Source of the DNA: Planctomycetaceae bacterium
GTDB taxonomy: Bacteria > Planctomycetota > Planctomycetia > Planctomycetales > Planctomycetaceae
Assembly (NCBI GenBank): GCA_029259875.1
Contig: JAJDEK010000089.1
Location: 1 to 6,161, forward strand
Reading direction: 5' to 3'
Length of the DNA: 6,161 nt
The notes under the pieces were generated by a model, which did not search any database, was not told the DNA's origin, and saw only the letters and a program-made list of their open reading frames with translations. This document shows, in pieces, positions 1-4,598 of the stretch. A program made the translations under genes and the position numbers. Numbering within the stretch: position 1 is the first letter of the stretch; the number at the start of each line of letters is the position of its first letter.

Positions 1-44
1 GTCACTGCCAGAATAGCAAGCAGTTGTATGTTTAAGATTCTCAT
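1..44 (-). CDS. 5' end of a gene for a putative secreted or membrane protein (truncated by window edge)
   Basis: Reading leftward, an ATG at 44-42 opens a frame with no stop up to the window edge: MRILNIQLLAILAV. A short charged start (Arg2) followed by an unbroken hydrophobic run is what the beginning of a Sec signal peptide or a first membrane helix looks like. An AGGAAG Shine-Dalgarno sequence lies at 56-51, six bases before the ATG, which supports a real start. It begins 40 bp after the stop of the secreted-protein gene at 85-672 in the same direction, so the two are probably cotranscribed. Only 14 codons are visible, so neither the family nor the function can be named. Confidence 0.6.
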   Translation of the reverse strand, partial: MRILNIQLLAILAV

Positions 45-84
45 AACGATCTTCCTGAACCCCATTGAGGATAATAGTTTTTAA

Positions 85-672
85 TTATTGAACGATGCGA
101 GATATGGGAGTGATGCGGCTTGAAGGAATACCCCAACCATAGTTGTAGGTCTGGCGTACATTCGGCGCTAGTGGAACAGCAATCGGAACACCATAACCTT
201 GTGCACCATAAAGTCGTCCATCTCGTTGATCGAATTGGTAGGGATCAACGGCGTATGTAATATTGTAGCGACCGATGGGAGCAACACCCTTTGCCTTGAA
301 TTTTTTCTTACAGCGGAAAAAATCGAGTAATGAACCACGCTTTCCGATTCCGCCAGAACGAACGGATGATCCATATCGACAATGAGGACAATTACTGCTC
401 GCGTAAGCAGCATTGTCTGAGTAGGAATAAACATGTTTCTGTTTACAGCCACATTTATCGTTAAGAAACCCAACTTGTTTAATCGGAGAACCGGCTTTCT
501 GATTCTGTTTCAGACTGGCTGGTGCACCGGCTTGCTGTTGCTGAGCTGACAATGCAGTGATGATCCCATCCACTTTGGCTGGTTCACCAGCTTGCAGGCT
601 CTGAGCCGACAGGGTTGTGATGATCCCTGCCGTTACAACAAGCCCCGTTAATTTATACGTAAAATTGTGCAT
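85..672 (-). CDS. Small secreted Cys-containing hypothetical protein, planctomycete type, with duplicated signal-peptide region
   Basis: This 195-residue protein starts at an ATG preceded by AGGAA (685-681) at 8-base spacing. Lys7 followed by a hydrophobic stretch (about 9-22) and small residues forms a Sec-type signal peptide, so the product is probably exported to the periplasm or cell surface. Residues 16-35 (GIITTLSAQSLQAGEPAKVD) are repeated as 36-55, which leaves the cleavage point uncertain. The central part has Cys74-x-Cys76 and Cys95-Pro-His-Cys98, then Cys121 in a basic patch (about 111-129). The cysteines could form disulfides or bind metal. CPHCR is not a haem c site (CxxCH). The C-terminal third is rich in Tyr, Gly and Pro, with GVPIAVPLAPNV and YNYGWGIPSS, which I recall from planctomycete hypothetical proteins. 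No enzyme motif is visible and the function is unknown. It lies 88 bp downstream of the basic secreted-protein gene at 761-1531. Confidence 0.85.
   Translation of the reverse strand: MHNFTYKLTGLVVTAGIITTLSAQSLQAGEPAKVDGIITALSAQQQQAGAPASLKQNQKAGSPIKQVGFLNDKCGCKQKHVYSYSDNAAYASSNCPHCRYGSSVRSGGIGKRGSLLDFFRCKKKFKAKGVAPIGRYNITYAVDPYQFDQRDGRLYGAQGYGVPIAVPLAPNVRQTYNYGWGIPSSRITPISRIVQ
511..627 (-). repeat. Tandem 60-bp direct repeat within the secreted-protein gene
   Basis: Bases 511-567 and 571-627 align without gaps at a 60-bp offset. I count about 43 of 57 identical positions, including TGATCCC in both. The encoded 20-residue units both carry GIIT-A/T-LSAQ and QAG-x-PA. A further degenerate fragment at 485-500 matches 521-536 (KAGSP against QAGAP). 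The copies have diverged at DNA level while keeping the protein pattern, which suggests an old, in-frame duplication. Confidence 0.85.
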
Positions 673-693
673 GATATTATTTCCTGATGGTAT

Positions 694-715
694 CTCTGAG
701 TGAATCTACTCAGAG
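694..715. other. Perfect inverted repeat (8-bp stem, 6-base loop) upstream of the secreted-protein gene
   Basis: CTCTGAGT (694-701) and ACTCAGAG (708-715) are exact reverse complements separated by GAATCT. In the leftward transcript the hairpin would sit about 20 bases before the start of the gene at 85-672, close upstream of its Shine-Dalgarno sequence. No T-run follows on the minus strand, so it is not a classical intrinsic terminator. It could be an RNA-processing or stability element, or an operator. Confidence 0.5.
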
Positions 716-736
716 TGATAAACGTTTTCTGGTCTA

Positions 737-762
737 AACAGCTTTTTACTTATCAAGCTGTT
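737..762 (-). terminator. Hairpin overlapping the stop codon of the basic secreted-protein gene; possible weak terminator
   Basis: AACAGCTT (737-744) and AAGCTGTT (755-762) are exact reverse complements around a 10-base loop. Bases 761-762 belong to the stop codon of the leftward gene ending at 761, so the hairpin forms at the very 3' end of that message. After the stem the minus strand reads TAGACC, with only a very short T stretch, so termination would be weak or factor-assisted. It may instead protect the 3' end or make downstream expression partial. Confidence 0.4.
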
Positions 763-1531
763 ACCTTACCAACGGAGGAATGAATCTTGGGAAGATTCCG
801 AAATCCGATTTGTATTTTACATGAACTTGAGTGCCTTCCAGCTTCCATCGTTCATGGGATCGCATTCCGAATGGTGTCCACATCCAGCCCCCTTTTACGT
901 TGTAATAATAAGGGCCATACATAGCTTTGTACTCATGTGCGTACAACATTTCTTGAGGAGCCAGTGCCTGGTTCGTAATAACGGTTCGTCCGACATAATC
1001 GGGAATACCAGGTTTGGGAGAGGGGTACATCGGAGCTCCCAGTTGGGGATATCCTGGCAATACATTCATGCCCGCCGTTGATCGCATCTGCTGAGCTGCT
1101 TTATAGTTTTTGTGATGTTTAAAATGTCCGTGTGAATAGCTGATGGGACGTGCCTGTTGTGTATTATCAAAACGAGCAGGCGCTGCTTGAATCATCCTAG
1201 GCTGATTACTGACCTGTTGAATATACCTGCTGCTTCGACTGCGACGACCTAGCTTCGGACGTTTTGCAAACGAACTTTGCTTAAGCGGCTGAGAAGTTAC
1301 TTCCCGTTCATGGCCTACTTGCATGATAGTAGATGACTTGGCAGTCGGTCGGGAAAACTTTTGTTTCAGCCAACTGACTGGATTATACTTTGATGCTTTT
1401 GAGCGGCTTTCCTGCTGGACAACGGCATTATTGACAGCACCTGATTCCGCAGCCTGTACCGCTGGCGCCATCAGCAAGAACGCCGGCAATAGCCCGGTAA
1501 GCAGGGTTACCTTGAGACTCGAACGAGCCAT
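761..1531 (-). CDS. Secreted basic hypothetical protein with aromatic-rich C-terminal domain, planctomycete type
   Basis: This 256-residue protein has an ATG preceded by a strong GGAGGGA Shine-Dalgarno sequence (1543-1537), which fixes the start. Residues 1-27 form a clear Sec signal peptide: Arg3 and Lys7, a hydrophobic core at 9-22, and the cleavage motif VQA after residue 27. The mature region up to about 150 is low in complexity and very basic, with clusters KRPKLGRRSRSSR (90-102) and HGHFKHHK (134-141), and is probably unstructured. A Pro-rich linker (157-178) leads to a compact C-terminal domain (about 186-245) dense in Tyr, Trp and Met, including MYGPYYYNVKGGWMW. I recall similar tails in planctomycete hypothetical proteins but know no function. 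The basic stretch could bind nucleic acid or anionic cell-surface polymers; this is inference. It is the first gene of a leftward group with the secreted protein at 85-672 and faces away from the topoisomerase genes. Confidence 0.85.
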   Translation of the reverse strand: MARSSLKVTLLTGLLPAFLLMAPAVQAAESGAVNNAVVQQESRSKASKYNPVSWLKQKFSRPTAKSSTIMQVGHEREVTSQPLKQSSFAKRPKLGRRSRSSRYIQQVSNQPRMIQAAPARFDNTQQARPISYSHGHFKHHKNYKAAQQMRSTAGMNVLPGYPQLGAPMYPSPKPGIPDYVGRTVITNQALAPQEMLYAHEYKAMYGPYYYNVKGGWMWTPFGMRSHERWKLEGTQVHVKYKSDFGIFPRFIPPLVR

Positions 1532-1575
1532 AACAATCCCTCCCTGGATTTTTGTTGTGGTTTATCCACCAATAA

Positions 1576-1609
1576 GACTGTTACAGAGAGTCGTCCAACT
1601 CTCACAGTC
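1576..1609 (-). promoter_or_regulatory. Interrupted 12-bp hairpin in the leader of the basic secreted-protein gene
   Basis: In the leftward transcript GACTGT+GAGAGT pairs with ACTCTC and ACAGTC. The inner stem is 1586-1591 with 1598-1603 (loop 1592-1597) and the outer stem is 1576-1581 with 1604-1609. The two stems are interrupted only by the four bases 1582-1585 on one side. The hairpin ends 44 bases before the start codon at 1531. It could be a 5'-UTR stabiliser or a protein-binding site. A TTGACT sequence (minus strand, 1611-1606) overlaps its edge, but no good -10 box follows it. The structure is seen; its role is inferred. Confidence 0.5.
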
Positions 1610-1807
1610 AATTTAAATGATCAGTTGTCTAATTTCAGAACCATTGTCGGTTCATAAACGAGGCAAAGCCACTTCATAAAGACCGAAGGAAAATCCGAAT
1701 TTCTCGAAATTTCACTTTTTCAGATCTCCGGTCATTTTTGTATGTTTCAATCGCCAGATAGTGATTCTCAAAAAATGAAAGCCACTAGTCCAAATTTCGG
1801 CTGGCAG

Positions 1808-1849
1808 GAATCGTCGGAATGAGTCATTTTGTAACCACAATGACGATTC
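1808..1849. other. Inverted repeat GAATCGTC / GACGATTC with a nested smaller hairpin
   Basis: GAATCGTC (1808-1815) and GACGATTC (1842-1849) are exact reverse complements. Within the 26-base interval TTGT (1829-1832) can pair with ACAA (1837-1840) around the loop AACC. GTCA (1823-1826) can pair with TGAC (1841-1844), but that competes with the outer stem. The element lies in the middle of the divergent intergenic region, about 240 bp before the topoisomerase start, and could be an operator or a folded leader RNA. Confidence 0.35.
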
Positions 1850-1897
1850 GTCCTATTTTCCCGAATTATCGTCTATTTAACGGGTTACGAGTGGCCT

Positions 1898-1926
1898 TAT
1901 CTGTTCAATAATCGCTTCAACAGATA
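1898..1926. promoter_or_regulatory. Operator-like inverted repeat TATCTGTT-N13-AACAGATA upstream of the topoisomerase gene
   Basis: The half-sites TATCTGTT (1898-1905) and AACAGATA (1919-1926) are perfect reverse complements, centred about 21 bp apart, or two helical turns. This spacing suits a dimeric DNA-binding protein. The right half overlaps TACAAT (1925-1930), a possible -10 box that lacks a convincing -35. It lies about 165 bp before the TTG start at 2089. No known regulator is recognised. CTGT and ACAG resemble LexA half-sites, but the spacing is wrong for the E. coli LexA box. Confidence 0.35.
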
Positions 1927-2078
1927 CAATCCTCAGTGTCTGTGCAAGCAATAAAAGCGGCATATTTTTCTTAAGTTACCATGTAAGATCACCCGAATTC
2001 TTAACGAGAGCCCTTTATCAGAGTGGCTATTGATAGATACTCAGCCTGTAGTTTTTGTAGCTGAGCAATAGATTTATT

Positions 2079-2084
2079 GGAGAG
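2079..2084 (+). promoter_or_regulatory. Ribosome-binding site GGAGAG that decides the topoisomerase A start
   Basis: GGAG at 2079-2082 lies six bases before the TTG at 2089. An in-frame TTG at 2077 sits directly before this GGAG, so it cannot use it, and it has no other Shine-Dalgarno sequence in front. An in-frame TGA at 2062 closes the frame upstream with no ATG or GTG start between. The TTG at 2089 is therefore the better start, giving an N-terminus MAKRKSANKGK. Confidence 0.7.
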
Positions 2085-2088
2085 ACCC

Positions 2089-4503
2089 TTGGCTAAGCGA
2101 AAATCAGCCAATAAAGGCAAGACTGAAAGCACAAATGGACGAGTTGGGAGTGAAACCGACCGTATTGAATATGTTCCTATTAGTGAAGTAACACGCAGAC
2201 GATACCTCAATTATGCGATGTCTGTTATCACATCACGCGCTTTGCCAGACGTTCGTGATGGCCTTAAGCCGGTTCAACGTCGTATTTTATATGTGATGTA
2301 TCACGACTTGCGTCTGGTGGCCACTGCGAAGCCACGTAAATGTGCTAAAATTTGTGGGGATACAACTGGTAATTACCATCCCCACGGTGATGCATCTGTT
2401 TACGACGCTCTTGTGCGGCTTGCTCAGGACTTTAACCTGAGAAGCCCACTGATCAATGGTCAGGGAAACTTCGGCTCGATCATGGGATTGCCGGCAGCAG
2501 CAGCGCGTTATACCGAAGCGAGGCTGACTGGTATCGCTGAGCATCTAATGAACGAGTTGCGATATCAAACAGTAGAGATGCGTCCCAATTACGATGGAAC
2601 CCGTAATGAGCCTGTCGTGTTACCTGCTCGATTTCCCAACTTGCTGGTTAATGGCGTACATGGAATTGCGGTTGGGATGGCGACCAGTATCCCCCCCCAT
2701 AATCTGGGGGAGGTTATTAAAGCTTGTACCTATCTCATCCACAATAAAGATGCAACCGTTGCGCAATTAATGAAATACATCAAAGGCCCAGACTTTCCAA
2801 TGGGAGGACGGATTGTAACTGACAAGCGCTCTTTAACGACCGTCTATAAAGAGGGGCGTGGACCCATAAAAAATAGAGGCGAATGGAAACTTGATACGGA
2901 TCGACGTTCGAAAGGGATGAATCGTATCATCGTTTATTCAGTACCTTATGGGGTTGAGACCGGTTCACTCCTTTCTGAAATTGGTGGAATTGTTGAAGCG
3001 AGAAAGCTTCCACAGCTGGTTGATGTTGCCGATGAAACCGATGATAAAAATGGTCTGAAAATTGTTCTGGAAATCAAGCCAGATGCCGATCCCGAAACAG
3101 TAATGGCCTTTTTGTATAAGCATACACATCTGGAACAGAATTTTTCTGTGAATTTGACCTGTCTGGTGCCCGATGAGTCTGACGTGCTAGTACCCCAACG
3201 TTGCGATCTGAAAGAGATACTACAGCACTTTCTCGATTTTCGCTTTGTGTCCGTTCGCCGCCGATTTGAGTATCAACTGGAACTGCTTTTAAAGCGGATT
3301 CATATTCTCCATGGATTTAAAATTATCTTTAATGGTTTGGACAAAGCCTTAAAGTTAATCCGTGCCAGTAGTGGCAAGCAGGATGCCGCGAAGAAGCTAA
3401 TGGCAAATTTTCCTCTGGATGAAATCCAGACGATGGCGATTCTCGAATTACAGCTATATCGCATTTCCAAACTGGAAATAAACACAATTCGTGAAGAGTT
3501 AAAAGAAAAACAAGCGGAAGCTGATCGTATTCGCCGTATTCTGGCGTCCAACAGACGGCTTTGGAAGGTCGTCGAAAATGAACTTACTGAACTTGCGAAT
3601 GAGTTTCCTGAAAAACGCCAAACCAAACTCGGCTCCTCGGAAGAGATTACCGAATTCGATCCTCAAGCTTATATCGTCAAAGAGAATACAAATGTAGTTG
3701 TCTCCAGAGAGGGTTGGATCAAACGGGTAGGACGTCTGAAAACGAAAGGAGAGACTCGGGAACTCGATAAAACACGTACCCGCGAAGGGGACAGCGTATT
3801 GGCGGTGGCGCCAGGAAGTACTCTCGATCACGTCGTTTTTTTTTCCAGTGATGGTGTTGCCTATACGTTACCCATCGAGCAGGTGCCAGTCTCCTCCGGA
3901 TATGGTGAACCACTTTCAAAACATGCACGTCTAGGTGATGGTGTGAATCTGGTTGCGGCCATCACAACTGATGCCCGATTCACACCTGAAGACAAGTCTA
4001 CTCGCAGAAAGCCAATTCCGACTCCCCACCTTTTGATTGTTACCGAAAAAGGTCAGATCATGCGGGTTTCCTTCAGTACATTCCGTACTGCATCTACAAA
4101 AGCCGGGCGAAAGTACTGTCGACTTGGTAAAGATGACCGTGTGATCTATGCGGCTTTGGTTGAAGAAGCGGAAACAATGTTTATCGCTACGAATGACGCC
4201 CGAGTACTGCACTGTGAAATCGAAGAAGCGGTATTACTCTCCAATCCAGGCAAGGGAGTCAAAGGCATCCGGCTTGAAAAAGATGATTTTGTGATTGGGG
4301 CTCTCCAGTTGAGTCGCCCCAGTGACTGTTTACGAGTCGTAAACACTAATGGGAAGAAAATGACATTTGGGCAAATGAAATACGGAGTGACTTCCCGGGG
4401 TGGCAAAGGGGTTAAAACCAGCCAGAGAAGTGGCTTTGCTGAAATATTGTATCCTCCAATTGAAGTTGTTGACTGGGATGAGCTAGGAGACTATGAGGAG
4501 TAA
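2089..4503 (+). CDS. gyrA/parC: Type IIA DNA topoisomerase A subunit (DNA gyrase/topoisomerase IV subunit A, GyrA/ParC family)
   Basis: This 804-residue breakage-reunion subunit pairs with the GyrB/ParE-type product encoded 95 bp downstream to pass one DNA duplex through another. After a basic N-terminal tail (1-24), the winged-helix and tower domain runs to about 400. It holds HPHGD (97-101), the DNA-cleaving Tyr141 in AAAARYTE, and Ile193 in GIAVGMA, the DNA-bending Ile position. A coiled-coil and exit gate (about 400-510) contains ILELQLYRISKLE. The C-terminal pinwheel (about 533-788) probably has five blades. Numbering runs 19 ahead of E. coli GyrA, so Ala102 replaces Ser83 while Asp106 keeps Asp87. 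Blade 1 lacks QRRGGKG and reads like ParC (REGDSVLAV, GYGEPLS). TSRGGKG (768-774) lies in the last blade, followed by an acidic tail (792-804). The usual DGDS before the Tyr is MGLP (132-135). The family is certain, but gyrase versus topo IV is unresolved. I favour a ParC-like paralogue. Confidence 0.95.
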   Translation: MAKRKSANKGKTESTNGRVGSETDRIEYVPISEVTRRRYLNYAMSVITSRALPDVRDGLKPVQRRILYVMYHDLRLVATAKPRKCAKICGDTTGNYHPHGDASVYDALVRLAQDFNLRSPLINGQGNFGSIMGLPAAAARYTEARLTGIAEHLMNELRYQTVEMRPNYDGTRNEPVVLPARFPNLLVNGVHGIAVGMATSIPPHNLGEVIKACTYLIHNKDATVAQLMKYIKGPDFPMGGRIVTDKRSLTTVYKEGRGPIKNRGEWKLDTDRRSKGMNRIIVYSVPYGVETGSLLSEIGGIVEARKLPQLVDVADETDDKNGLKIVLEIKPDADPETVMAFLYKHTHLEQNFSVNLTCLVPDESDVLVPQRCDLKEILQHFLDFRFVSVRRRFEYQLELLLKRIHILHGFKIIFNGLDKALKLIRASSGKQDAAKKLMANFPLDEIQTMAILELQLYRISKLEINTIREELKEKQAEADRIRRILASNRRLWKVVENELTELANEFPEKRQTKLGSSEEITEFDPQAYIVKENTNVVVSREGWIKRVGRLKTKGETRELDKTRTREGDSVLAVAPGSTLDHVVFFSSDGVAYTLPIEQVPVSSGYGEPLSKHARLGDGVNLVAAITTDARFTPEDKSTRRKPIPTPHLLIVTEKGQIMRVSFSTFRTASTKAGRKYCRLGKDDRVIYAALVEEAETMFIATNDARVLHCEIEEAVLLSNPGKGVKGIRLEKDDFVIGALQLSRPSDCLRVVNTNGKKMTFGQMKYGVTSRGGKGVKTSQRSGFAEILYPPIEVVDWDELGDYEE

Positions 4504-4598
4504 GCTAGTTCCATTTTTTCATCTTGGGCCAATCACGTCTCTTATATAACATAAGTTTCAAATTTGTAGATTATCTAGAGAAATTCATCACAACTATT
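4504..4598 (+). promoter_or_regulatory. Intergenic gap between topoisomerase genes with a weak candidate promoter
   Basis: The 95-bp gap is AT-rich. It contains TTGGGC (4524-4529) and TATAAC (4545-4550) with a 15-bp spacer, a poor but possible sigma-70-like promoter for the B-subunit gene. No hairpin followed by a T-run is present after the A-subunit stop, so read-through and cotranscription are likely. The B-subunit ATG has no well-placed Shine-Dalgarno sequence; the nearest purine run (AGAGAAA, 4577-4583) is about 15-17 bases away. Confidence 0.25.

Larger units (their letters stand above)
1532..2088. other. Divergent intergenic region, no gene supported
   Basis: This stretch of about 550 bp separates the leftward secreted-protein gene from the rightward topoisomerase gene and must carry the promoters of both. 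I found no credible small gene: the open frames here are short and have no ribosome-binding site. Apart from the three inverted repeats listed separately, it includes the palindromes ATTTAAAT (1611-1618) and TGATCA (1618-1623). No pair of -35 and -10 boxes stands out in either direction. The length leaves room for long leaders or regulator sites. Confidence 0.6.

Noticed and set aside
370..390. CPHC as a cytochrome c haem site in the Cys-containing protein
   Set aside because: The residue after the second Cys is Arg; haem c attachment needs CxxCH.
168..473. A 101-codon minus-strand open frame inside the Cys-containing secreted-protein gene
   Set aside because: It lies in another frame of the same strand within a better-supported gene that has a signal peptide and Shine-Dalgarno sequence.
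1898..1926. LexA/SOS box from the CTGT...ACAG pair
   Set aside because: The gap between CTGT and ACAG is 15 bases, not the 8 of the E. coli box, and planctomycete LexA sites are not known to me.
2077..2088. TTG at 2077 as the start of the A-subunit gene
   Set aside because: It has no Shine-Dalgarno sequence in front, whereas the TTG at 2089 has GGAG at six-base spacing.
2001..2210. A 69-codon minus-strand open frame spanning the start of the A-subunit gene
   Set aside because: It overlaps the conserved topoisomerase coding sequence and shows no domain.
4510..4520. Intrinsic terminator after the A-subunit gene from the T-run at 4514-4519
   Set aside because: There is no stable hairpin before the T-run.
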